Assembly (NCBI GenBank): GCA_029266525.1 | Contig: JAQSWQ010000005.1 | Coordinates: forward strand, 1-64,000 | DNA length: 64,000 nucleotides | Source of the DNA: Microvirga sp. | GTDB taxonomy: Bacteria > Pseudomonadota > Alphaproteobacteria > Rhizobiales > Beijerinckiaceae | Reading direction: 5' to 3' | In this document: positions 1 through 7,073 of the stretch, in pieces | How positions within the stretch are numbered: position 1 is the first letter of the stretch | Layout of the letters: every line of letters starts with the position of its first letter | Program-made: the position numbers and the translations under genes | Notes under the pieces: generated by a model | What the model was told of the DNA's origin: nothing | Database searches by the model: none | What the model saw: the letters and a program-made list of their open reading frames with translations, nothing else

Positions 1-798
1 AGCGTCAGTGCGGTTGGGAGGCATGATGGTGCGGGCGGTCACCTTTGCCGTTTCTTCAGCCTCGCGGTCAGCACGCTGCCCGGGCAAGGCGGCGCTCACC
101 TTCGCAGATTCGGCATCTTCGCGGTGACCACGCGAAACGATTTCCTTTGCAGAGTCGGAATTTAATGCCGTTGAGGCAACCTGCGGCAGTGGCGAGGTAA
201 CACTTGGCTCGGAAGAGCCGCTTGTGATTGCCGGAGCGCCCGTGGGTACTTCGGGGACTGTTACTACGGATGCGGAGTTCTGGGCTGGAGGGCCGGAAGC
301 GGCCCGCTCTTCATGCGAACGGAGCTGGTCCGAAGAGCTTTCGCCGTGCGAGGCGGCAGGTTGAGTGCCGCTGATCGGATCCAACGCAGCCAACCCTTCA
401 ACTTTCTTACCGGCGCTGCTAATAGATTTTTCGGGAAAGTTCCTGATCACGGTTGGAGCAGGTTTCGGCTGGTCGGTACGGGTTGAAGCCGAAACTTTGA
501 CCGGCATCAGTTCCGGGACCCCGCCTATGATCTCAGGCATCTCCGTCGCTCGGACCTGTGTCGTCGAGGCGAGCACGCCGGAAGCACTCCCGGTCGCTGA
601 GGCTCCACGGAATGTGGGCTGCACGTTGGCAAATGCCGGTTCGAAATCACCGGCTAGGAAGCGAGTAACGCCCCAGTAGGTGCCGATCAGGCAAGCGGCA
701 CCGAGGCTGATCTGGAGCATGCCGACAGCGGCCTTGCGTGCGAGGCGCAGAACGCGACGGGTAGCTTTCGCGGGCTCTAACGGATGATCGGGCATCAT
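1..798 (-). CDS. membrane-anchored Ser/Ala/Pro-rich protein, partial (3' end outside window)
   Basis: An uninterrupted minus-strand frame runs from ATG at 798 (a second ATG at 795) off the left edge, giving at least 266 codons. A basic N-terminus with several Arg and Lys precedes one hydrophobic segment at about residues 22-40 (VGMLQISLGAACLIGTYWGV). The long remainder is low-complexity, rich in Ser, Ala, Pro, Thr and Glu. This suggests a protein anchored by one N-terminal membrane segment with an extended outer or periplasmic domain. I recognise no family. It lies just beyond the truncated GTA cluster, where g7 would be expected, but does not look like a tail gene. Confidence 0.6.
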   Translation of the reverse strand, partial: MMPDHPLEPAKATRRVLRLARKAAVGMLQISLGAACLIGTYWGVTRFLAGDFEPAFANVQPTFRGASATGSASGVLASTTQVRATEMPEIIGGVPELMPVKVSASTRTDQPKPAPTVIRNFPEKSISSAGKKVEGLAALDPISGTQPAASHGESSSDQLRSHEERAASGPPAQNSASVVTVPEVPTGAPAITSGSSEPSVTSPLPQVASTALNSDSAKEIVSRGHREDAESAKVSAALPGQRADREAEETAKVTARTIMPPNRTDA

Positions 799-978
799 TG
801 GGTAGTTTCGCTGGGCTAAGCGCAGCAGGAGCCTGACGAATTGGGCGGGAGCATGATGGCCGCACGTACCTCAGCGCACGGCGGGCCGCGCGGGGAGCGT
901 TGCAAAAACCGATTTCGGGTCAGCCTCGCCCAGGCTGTCGATACCTAGCAGGAGAGACGAGGCCTTCCGCCCGCTCCG

Positions 979-1605
979 CTATCGTGCTACATTCTTGCTA
1001 CACGCTGTCTGAAAAAGTCCTGGAAAATCAACGTTCTGAGTGGCTACGCGCCGAATCCGGTACGGCGCGACGAGCGCCGCGAGATCGGGTGGGAGCGCGG
1101 CGTCGGCCGGCCCATCGCCACGACTCTCGAACCAGCGCGCGACGAGGAGGCGGATCGCCTGGACGAGCGGCGCCGGCACGTCGGCTGCCGCGGTCCCGAA
1201 CCCCGCGACGATGTCGATCTCGATGCCCGCGAAGGCCCGGCCGGGCTCCGGCGCTGCCGCCTCGACCACCACCCGCGGCGGATCGGCAGCCGTGTCGGCG
1301 CGATAGAGCGGAGCGGCGAGATCCGTGCCTGCGCCGGCGAGGTCGTAGACCCGTACGCGGGCGACGCTCAGCAATGGCGACAGCGGCAGCAGCACCGCGC
1401 GCCCCGGCGGCCAACGGTTCAAGGGGAGGCGCCAGGTCTGGGCGATCAGCTGGCGGCCGCAGGCACCTTCGACCAGGAGCCGCGCCGCCTTGATCAGAGC
1501 CGCGACGAGGTCGTCCTCGGCGCTGTCGTCGAGGCGCAGGTAGAGGCGCATCTCGGCGAGCGTCAACGGCTCGACGGCCGGGCCGGCGATGAGTAGTGGG
1601 GTCAT
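979..1605 (-). CDS. GTA/phage head-tail connector (gp6-like), remnant
   Basis: The 208-residue product matches the gp6-like head-tail connector family by its N-terminal LTLAEMRLYLRLDD helix, the central AQTWRLPLNRWPPG stretch and the C-terminal LVAPYRIRR end. Such proteins join the portal vertex to the tail in HK97-like phages and GTAs. Family members normally end near the PYRIRR motif; here about 26 unrelated residues follow up to the stop, suggesting a deletion junction near 1060. The start codon is only 2 bp from the divergent protease start, so no native leader or RBS remains, and it is cut off from the capsid gene. It is probably a relic that is not expressed from a GTA promoter. Confidence 0.75.
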   Translation of the reverse strand: MTPLLIAGPAVEPLTLAEMRLYLRLDDSAEDDLVAALIKAARLLVEGACGRQLIAQTWRLPLNRWPPGRAVLLPLSPLLSVARVRVYDLAGAGTDLAAPLYRADTAADPPRVVVEAAAPEPGRAFAGIEIDIVAGFGTAAADVPAPLVQAIRLLVARWFESRGDGPADAALPPDLAALVAPYRIRRVATQNVDFPGLFQTACSKNVAR

Positions 1606-1607
1606 CG

Positions 1608-2342
1608 ATGAGTCCTCGCAAGCTCGCGATTGCGCTCGCGCTCGCCATGCCCTTCCCCGGCCACGCCATCGTCGGCGGGGCGGAGAGCGAGGGGCCGCTC
1701 GAGCGTGCCTCGGTGATGGTGCTGTCGTCGAAAGGCGGCGTGTGCTCCGCCGTGATCGTCGATGCCGACGTGGTGCTGACCGCGGCGCATTGCGCGTCGG
1801 GCGCGCCTGAGCATCGCGTGCATTGGCGCGGCGAGGGCGGAAGGCCTGAGCTCGTCGCTCCCGCCGCGAAGGCGATCCACGCGGGCTACGACGCGAACGC
1901 CGTCGAGGCGCGACGGCGCTCGATCGACCTCGCGCTCCTCAAGCTGCCTGAGAAGCTGCCCGACCGCTTCGCCGTCGCGACCCTATCGGCAGCCGCGCCG
2001 CGCGCCGGAACGCGCATCACCTTCGGCGGCTACGGCGCCGCGATCGAGGGCGAGGCGCGCTCGACCGGCAGCTTCCGCGTCGCCGAGCTCCCGGTCGTCG
2101 AGCCCTACGGCAAGAGCACGATCCTGGTCTGGGCCGATGGCGGCGGGAAATCCGGCGCCTGCATGGGCGACTCCGGTGGCCCGATCGCGCAAGGCGAGGC
2201 CGTGTTCGCGATCACGACCTGGGTCGGCGACCGAAAAGGCGGCGCCTGCGGAAAGTTCTCGCAAGGGGTGCTGCTTGGCCCGCAGCGCGCCTGGCTCGAC
2301 AAGACGCTCGCCGGCTGGGGGCGAAAGGCGCGCTGGGAGTAG
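1608..2342 (+). CDS. secreted trypsin-like serine protease (S1 family)
   Basis: The 244-residue product carries the complete S1 catalytic triad: His61 in LTAAHC, Asp107 in IDLALLKL and Ser189 in GACMGDSGGP. A signal peptide of about 20 residues ends in GHA and is followed directly by IVGG, the mature trypsin N-terminus. Signal-peptidase cleavage could therefore release active enzyme without a propeptide (inference). ATG at 1608 is preferred over the GTG at 1596 because it gives a clean signal peptide. The start is 2 bp from the divergent gp6 remnant, so its promoter must lie in former GTA coding DNA. A second S1 protease follows 107 bp downstream on the same strand. Confidence 0.88.
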   Translation: MSPRKLAIALALAMPFPGHAIVGGAESEGPLERASVMVLSSKGGVCSAVIVDADVVLTAAHCASGAPEHRVHWRGEGGRPELVAPAAKAIHAGYDANAVEARRRSIDLALLKLPEKLPDRFAVATLSAAAPRAGTRITFGGYGAAIEGEARSTGSFRVAELPVVEPYGKSTILVWADGGGKSGACMGDSGGPIAQGEAVFAITTWVGDRKGGACGKFSQGVLLGPQRAWLDKTLAGWGRKARWE

Positions 2343-2449
2343 TCGGCTTCCCCTGCGCGCGCAGAGACACGATCGGCGCGGCACTTGACGGAAGCTCTGC
2401 ATTTCGGGACGCTTGGGCTTGGGGGTCGTCCAACCGACGGCATCGATCC

Positions 2450-3274
2450 ATGCGCATCTCGCATTCCGTTCTCCTGGTCTTCGCCCTTTTGGCCACGCCG
2501 GCCGAGGCCGTCGTGCGCGGCAAGGTCACGCGCGATCCGAACGGCACCCGCGGGTCGGTGGTCCAGGTCGAATCCTCACGCGGCGAGCTTTGCTCGGGCG
2601 TGGTGATCGGACCCGACCTCGTGCTCACCGCCGCCCATTGCGTGCTCGAGCGCGCGACCTACCGGGTCGTTGCGGTCGACCGGCGCTTCCGCCGGCACGC
2701 GATCCCGGCGACGGCCGCCGCCATGCACCCGGCTTTCGTCGCGGGCACGACGCCGCGCACCCAGCCCGGCGTCGATCTTGCGATCCTCAAGCTCGCGCAG
2801 CCGCTCGGGCGCGATTTCGTGCCGATCGATCCGCGGGGCGCGGCGCGGATCGGCAAGGGCCAGCCCGTCGCGCTCGCCGGCTTCGGCGTCGCCGGCGAAG
2901 GCCAGAAGGGCACGGCCCGCGTCCTGCGCGAGACCCGCCTCGTCAATCTCGGCACGCTGCAGGTCGCGAACCGCGTCATGGTGGTCGCGGATCAGCAGCG
3001 CTTGGCCCAGGTGACGGGCGCCGGCGCCTGCCGCGGCGATTCCGGCGGGCCGATCTTCGCCGGCGGGCAGCTCGTCGGCATCGTGAGCTGGTCGAGCGGC
3101 GCGCTCCTGTCGCGCAACGGCTCGGCGTGCGGCGGCCTCACCGCGGTGACCCCGGTCGCGGACCATTCCGGCTGGATCGCGGCTCGGGCTGCGGATCTGC
3201 GCCGGATGCCGGCCGGCCAAGCGATTCATCATCCGACGGCGCCGGCGAACGAGTACGACTGGTCGGCGCGCTAG
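2450..3274 (+). CDS. secreted trypsin-like serine protease (S1 family), second copy
   Basis: The 274-residue product has a signal peptide (about 20 residues, ending PAEA) and an S1 triad at His63 (LTAAHC), Asp109 (GVDLAILKL) and Ser198 (ACRGDSGGP). The mature N-terminus would be VVRG rather than IVGG. A Cys in ELCSG and one in the His motif, plus Cys in GACRGD and SACGG, would allow the usual disulfides. It is related to the upstream protease but much diverged, so an old tandem pair is more likely than a recent duplication. The C-terminal 35 residues are low-complexity. Substrate is unknown. Confidence 0.87.
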   Translation: MRISHSVLLVFALLATPAEAVVRGKVTRDPNGTRGSVVQVESSRGELCSGVVIGPDLVLTAAHCVLERATYRVVAVDRRFRRHAIPATAAAMHPAFVAGTTPRTQPGVDLAILKLAQPLGRDFVPIDPRGAARIGKGQPVALAGFGVAGEGQKGTARVLRETRLVNLGTLQVANRVMVVADQQRLAQVTGAGACRGDSGGPIFAGGQLVGIVSWSSGALLSRNGSACGGLTAVTPVADHSGWIAARAADLRRMPAGQAIHHPTAPANEYDWSAR

Positions 3275-3342
3275 CCCTCACCCGCTCGCGCAAGGGGAGA
3301 AGCGGGTTGCGCAGCTGCTGCCTCTTTTCGTTTGGGAAACCT

Positions 3343-3361
3343 GGTTAACGCAATGTTAACC
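3343..3361. promoter_or_regulatory. CtrA-type binding site (TTAA-N7-TTAA)
   Basis: The sequence GGTTAACGCAATGTTAACC is a perfect 7-bp inverted repeat around a 5-bp spacer. It contains the full alphaproteobacterial CtrA consensus TTAA-N7-TTAA. It lies 69 bp after the second protease and about 186 bp before the small secreted protein at 3547, the likeliest target. CtrA controls cell-cycle genes and, in GTA producers, GTA-related genes, so its place inside the GTA remnant is notable. Binding is inferred from the motif only. Confidence 0.55.
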
Positions 3362-3546
3362 GGCGCACATCAGGCTTAGCCTTCGCGAAGGTAGAGTGCG
3401 TATCGCCGGTCGGACCGGCTTGGATACGGCACGACGCGCAGAAGTCGCTTCAGTCCTGCGCGCCTCACCGAAGCCCTTCCGGCCGCAAGGCAACGCTTTG
3501 CCGAGCATCGCGTTGGCGCCCGCAACTATCTATCCGGAGAGCGCTC

Positions 3547-3867
3547 ATGACTCGAAGCGCTGGCCGGCGGAGCCTTACCGGCGCCGCCCTGATTTCGCTC
3601 GTCCTCGGCTCGGGAGCGAGCGCGCACGACATCTGGATCAACAAGGAGCGCCGCGTCAACGCGGCCGGCGAATGGTGCTGCAACACCTTCGACTGCGCCG
3701 TGGTGCCGGAGGAGAAGATCCGCATCACGCCGCGCGGCTATCTCCTCGAGAGCGGCGAGACGATCCTCCACCAGAACGCCGCCATGTCGGGCGACATGCA
3801 GTACTGGCAGTGCCGCCGCCCCGACAAGACCACCCGCTGCTTCTTCTTCCCGCCGCCGAGCATGTGA
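3547..3867 (+). CDS. small secreted Cys-containing protein
   Basis: The 106-residue product has a signal peptide of about 27 residues ending SGASA, then a compact domain beginning HDIWINKERR. Four cysteines occur as a CC pair and a C in EWCCNTFDC, with further ones in WQCRR and TRCFFF, implying disulfides in the periplasm. An RBS-like GGAGAG lies just before the ATG. I know similar short uncharacterised exported proteins from Hyphomicrobiales but no function. The CtrA-like box upstream could control it. Confidence 0.72.
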   Translation: MTRSAGRRSLTGAALISLVLGSGASAHDIWINKERRVNAAGEWCCNTFDCAVVPEEKIRITPRGYLLESGETILHQNAAMSGDMQYWQCRRPDKTTRCFFFPPPSM

Positions 3868-3944
3868 GAAGGCGAGGAGAGACGACGCCTGCCAGGCGCG
3901 ACTCTCCCCCACCCTCAATCGCTCCCTCCCGGGAGGGGGTGCAG

Positions 3945-4274
3945 CTACGCGAACTTCAGGAGCTTGATCGCGTCGTAGTCCTGGACGCCACCGCCCACCC
4001 GTTTCGTGGTGTAGAACAGCACGTAGGGCTTGGCCGAGTAGGGGTCGCGCAGGACGCGCACGCCGGCCCGGTCGACCACGAGGTATCCCCGCTTGAAGTC
4101 GCCGAAGGCGATCGACAGCGAGTTCGCGGCGATGTCCGGCATGTCCTCGGCCTCGACCACCGGGAAGGACATCAGCGTCGCCGCCTGCCCCGCTCCCGCC
4201 GGCGGCTGCCAGAGATAATTGCCGTCGGCGTCCTTGAACTTGCGGATCGCGCTCATGCCCAGGTACGAAATCAC
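3945..4274 (-). pseudogene. orphan C-terminal fragment of GTA major capsid protein (copy A)
   Basis: From IRKFKDADGN to KLLKFA the product is identical to the C-terminal 101 residues of the capsid pseudogene at 5217-6354. It is preceded by only nine unrelated residues (MISYLGMSA). It corresponds to roughly the last quarter of an HK97-fold capsid protein and cannot make a capsid alone. Its ATG overlaps the end of the DUF6968-like gene (TGA at 4271), so it may still be translated as the last gene of that cassette. It looks like the trailing piece left by a partial duplication of the capsid gene. Confidence 0.85.
3949..4250 (-). repeat. 302-bp direct repeat, copy A (3' end of GTA capsid gene)
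   Basis: This block matches 5221-5522 over its full 302 bp with no gaps and 7 mismatches (about 97.7% identity, counted by eye). It begins at the capsid codons for IRKFKDADGN and ends just short of the stop. All seven differences are synonymous in the capsid frame. Same-strand copies flank the cassette at 4271-5068. Confidence 0.93.
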
Positions 4275-4609
4275 CCTCCGAAGATTGTGTCGTCTCCGAT
4301 CAAGAGGTCCCGGATCGTTCGAGGAACTGGAAAGCCGTACCCGTCACCTTCTTTCTCCCAAATCAGCCGACCCAATTCATGGTGCTCGCTTGTGTAGAGT
4401 TCGGCGCCAATGGCCTGCAACGCCAGGAATAGCGCCTGGACTGAATCGAACCCTCCGATAGATCGCGTCCGTGGTGCGTCTGGCCATCCGATCTCATATC
4501 GGCACGACCATGAATTCGCCTCGTCGCGCTGTGGGGCAAAAACCCGGACCGGCACCTCGATCTCGCCTTGAGCGCGACGGATCCTCAGGAGGCGTTCTGC
4601 GATTTTCAT
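4271..4609 (-). CDS. DUF6968-like protein, possible immunity-type partner
   Basis: ATG at 4609 gives a 112-residue soluble acidic protein; an upstream in-frame start at 4657 would run into the preceding gene. Landmarks are MKIAERLLRIRR, SWSCRYEIGWP, SVQALFLALQAIGAELY and a C-terminal YGFPVPRTIRDLLIGDD. These resemble, from memory, the small DUF6968 family of proteobacteria, whose function is unknown. It starts 8 bp after the 61-residue gene, so the two are probably co-transcribed. A small acidic protein following a toxin-like gene suggests immunity, but that is inference from layout only. Confidence 0.7.
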   Translation of the reverse strand: MKIAERLLRIRRAQGEIEVPVRVFAPQRDEANSWSCRYEIGWPDAPRTRSIGGFDSVQALFLALQAIGAELYTSEHHELGRLIWEKEGDGYGFPVPRTIRDLLIGDDTIFGG

Positions 4610-4617
4610 GGTGCAGC

Positions 4618-4803
4618 TCAGTAGTTGAGAGGCGGGATCGGACGTCCGGCCAGGCAAGCCGAATAGCGTTCCGCCGCTTGCGCATAGCAGGATTTAAGCC
4701 CAACCATTCTGCAATGGAAAAGATCGCGCTCGTACTGCTCCCAGCACTCTTCGTCCGTGAGCCGGCGCCCGCGCCGCGCAGCCTCCATCACGCGCGGCGT
4801 CAA
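4618..4803 (-). CDS. 61-residue protein with conserved Cys/His motif, possibly the C-terminal half of the upstream gene
   Basis: Starting at TTG 4803 (or ATG at 4788), the product includes DEECWEQYERDLFHCRMVGL, then a Cys-Tyr-Ala-Gln segment, and ends CLAGRPIPPLNY. I recall this C-terminal type attached, in other alphaproteobacterial proteins, to an N-terminal region with a VPAGQ..GGQWT motif. Here that motif is in the gene immediately upstream, ending 7 bp before this start. The two may therefore be one gene split by a frameshift, or two coupled genes. The four cysteines (in EECW, FHCR, KSCY and SACL) may form disulfides or bind metal. Function unknown. Confidence 0.6.
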   Translation of the reverse strand: MTPRVMEAARRGRRLTDEECWEQYERDLFHCRMVGLKSCYAQAAERYSACLAGRPIPPLNY

Positions 4804-4810
4804 GCTTGAT

Positions 4811-5068
4811 TCAACGTCGCTGAGAACGCCAGTGTTTCTCGCTCGTCCACTGCCCGCCGCTCGGCTGCCCCGCCGGTACGCGGGCCTGATTGGGATCGTA
4901 CTTCCGGTCCAGGACTCGCTGCAGCTTGATGAGCGCGAGGCTCACCCGGATCGCGGCGTGCTCGTGCCGCAGGCGCGAGAGCTCGCTTCGCGCCTGCTCC
5001 GCCTTAGATCGAGCGCGCCGGGCGGCGGCGCGGTCATGATGGAGCTGCTCGTGGAGCGAAAGCCTCAT
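4811..5068 (-). CDS. VPAGQ..GGQWT-motif protein, N-terminal part of a capsid-linked cassette
   Basis: The 85-residue product has a basic, coiled-coil-prone helix (residues 1-50, rich in Arg, Ala, Glu and Leu), followed by DPNQARVPAGQPSGGQWTSE. Such a linker is recurrent in proteins encoded near phage-like genes of Hyphomicrobiales (recollection, not a search). A GACGAGG sequence precedes the ATG as RBS. The product stops soon after the linker, before any effector domain, which supports a frameshift separating it from the next ORF. It lies between two copies of the capsid 3' end. Confidence 0.62.
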   Translation of the reverse strand: MRLSLHEQLHHDRAAARRARSKAEQARSELSRLRHEHAAIRVSLALIKLQRVLDRKYDPNQARVPAGQPSGGQWTSEKHWRSQRR

Positions 5069-5216
5069 GACCTGCCTCGTCCAGCTGTTGGCGACGTTTT
5101 CTACCCTCCCTTCGAGGGCAGGGTCGCCCGAGCGCAGCGAGGGCGGGGTGGGTTGAGTCCGAGCGTTGCGACTCTCCCCACCCCTACCCCCATCCCCTCC
5201 CCTTGCAGGGGAGAGG

Positions 5217-6354
5217 CTAGGCGAACTTCAACAGCTTGATCGCGTCGTAGTCCTGGACGCCACCGCCCACCCGCTTCGTGGTGTAGAACAGCACGTAGGG
5301 CTTGGCCGAGTAGGGGTCGCGCAGGACGCGCACGCCGGCCCGGTCGACCACGAGGTAGCCGCGCTTGAAGTCGCCGAAGGCGATCGACAGCGAGTTCGCG
5401 GCGATGTCCGGCATGTCCTCGGCCTCGACTACCGGGAAGGACATCAGCGTCGCCGCCTGCCCCGCTCCCGCCGGCGGCTGCCAGAGATAATTGCCGTCCG
5501 CGTCCTTGAACTTGCGGATCGCTCCTTGAGTCTTGCGGTTCATGACGAAGACGGCGTTCTGGCGGTAGCCGGCGCGCAACGCGTAGATCAGGTCGATCAG
5601 CTTGTCGGTCGGGCTCGCGGCCGGGAAGCCGCCGGCCTGGCCGGTCGAAGGCGGCGCCCTCCTGCTCGGCAAAGGCGCTCTCGAACTCGTCGGCGATCCA
5701 CTGGTCGATGTCGACGATGGCGTCGTCGAGCAGCGTCTGCGTCGCGGCGGGCTAAGCGTAGAGTTCCATCGGTGGGTAGGAGAGCTCGGCGAGCGTGGAG
5801 GCGGCGGTCTGCGGCCGCGCGCCGGTCTCGCCGACCCAGCCGGTCGTGGGACCGGCCGTCGAGAAGGCCCGCTTGTAGAGCCCGCCTGAGATGGTGCGCA
5901 CCGAGGCGACGGCGCGGATCGGCGAGATCGCCGCCAAGCGGCGCAGCACCTCGCGCTCGACGGTGTCGGGCACGAGATAGCCGCCGTCGGGCCCGGAGCC
6001 GGCCGAGAGCGCCTTCGCCTCGAGGCGCTTCAGGCCGGCCGCCTCGCCGGTGCGCACATAGGTCTGGAACGCCGCCTTGTGCTCGGCGACCGCGGGATCG
6101 CGGGGCTCCGCGGCGGCGAGCGCCGGCCGGCGGGCGTCGAGCGCGATGCGGTCGATCCGGCGCTGGGCCTGGTCGAGCGCGTCGCCGATGCGGGCGAGCT
6201 TCTCCTCGGCGAGGGGATCGGGCGAGAGCCGCGTCTCGATCTCCGCGAGGCGCGTTTCGTTGGTGTCCTTGAAGGCCGAGAAGGCGCGGGCGAGCTCGTC
6301 ATAGGCGGCGGCCACCTCGGCGGACTTGGTCTCGGGAGCTTGGAAGGCAGTCAT
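5217..6354 (-). pseudogene. GTA major capsid protein (HK97 fold), disrupted
   Basis: The 5' part (6354-5752, 200 residues) encodes the N-terminal delta region with coiled coil and the start of the HK97 capsid domain (SAGSGPDGGYLVPDTVE, then GWVGETGARPQTAAS and PMELYA). A TAG at 5752-5754 interrupts the frame, and the next codons read PAATQTLLDDA, the expected continuation. Near 5645 about 30 residues expected in the family are missing and the frame shifts. The remaining C-terminal part (PTDKLIDLIYALRAGYRQN to KLLKFA) is intact to 5217. One nonsense codon plus a frameshifting deletion make a full-length capsid impossible. Confidence 0.9.
5221..5522 (-). repeat. 302-bp direct repeat, copy B (3' end of GTA capsid gene)
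   Basis: This is the copy still attached to the rest of the capsid pseudogene and the likely source of the duplicate at 3949-4250. Upstream it continues into capsid codons for FVMNRKTQGA, whereas copy A has unrelated sequence there. Confidence 0.93.
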
Positions 6355-6518
6355 GTGGGTTCCTCTGACGGTTAACGTTCAACTTAGGGGTGGGTTGTGT
6401 TTCGCGCGGAGCCCGCGACGAAACCTTCGGGCCGCCCGGCGCAATCATCGCGGAACGGAACGGGCGTAACTGAGAGGCGTTGAGCGAGGGCACCGAGGGG
6501 TCCGCGGGAGGCTCGGCC

Positions 6519-7073
6519 ATGACATCGATGGGCAGAATCATCGCGAAATGCGCGTTCGCGGCGGCGGTCGTGACCGGCATCTTCGCAGCCTCGCAGCTGA
6601 GCGAGCGCAAGGCGGTCGCGACCTGGGCGCCGAATGCAAGGCTCGATGCGAAGCCGGCGCCCGCCGCGCCCCTGCCGGTCACCGAGCAGCGGCTCGCCGC
6701 AGACGATCAGAGCTGCGCGGCGCAGGTCTGGCCGAACATCTCGAAGGAATGCATCACCGGCCGGGTCGAGGGGGAGCGCAAGGAGCCGCGCGCCGTCGCT
6801 TCGCCGCAGCCGCAGCTCGCAGCGCTTGCGGCGGCGCCGGCGCCGGCCCGCTCGAGCACCGTCGTCGACGTCGGCACCACCGGCACCGTGCCGGCCGTGA
6901 CCGCTCCGGAGCCGGCCGTCCAGGCCGTGCCGGCCGCGCCGCGGCCGCGCGAGGTCCATCGGCCGCGCAACAAGCCGCCTGCGCGGGCGACGGCGGCGGC
7001 CGAACGCGCGCCCTCGAGCTCCGGACGGGTCCGGGAGCCCGTGCAGTTCAGCCTCGCGGAAGGCCGCAACTGA
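6519..7073 (+). CDS. membrane-anchored or secreted Pro/Ala-rich protein inserted between capsid and protease genes
   Basis: ATG at 6519 follows a GGGAGG RBS; a TTG at 6480 is less likely. The 184-residue product has an N-terminal hydrophobic segment (IIAKCAFAAAVVTGIFAASQ), a short conserved-looking stretch DDQSCAAQVWPNISKECI with two Cys, then a long Ala/Pro/Arg-rich tail. I have seen the SCAAQVWPNI type motif in small rhizobial envelope proteins of unknown role. It sits opposite to and between GTA g5 and g4, and its 3' end overlaps the end of the protease gene by 26 bp. It is therefore an insertion into the cluster. Confidence 0.72.
   Translation: MTSMGRIIAKCAFAAAVVTGIFAASQLSERKAVATWAPNARLDAKPAPAAPLPVTEQRLAADDQSCAAQVWPNISKECITGRVEGERKEPRAVASPQPQLAALAAAPAPARSSTVVDVGTTGTVPAVTAPEPAVQAVPAAPRPREVHRPRNKPPARATAAAERAPSSSGRVREPVQFSLAEGRN

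Noticed and set aside
1596-1607. GTG start for the first serine protease
   Set aside because: It would add four residues before a clean signal peptide beginning at ATG 1608.
6365-6386. Second CtrA site before the capsid gene
   Set aside because: TTAAC and a TTAG-like half are spaced by 8 rather than 7 bp, so only a half-site is supported.
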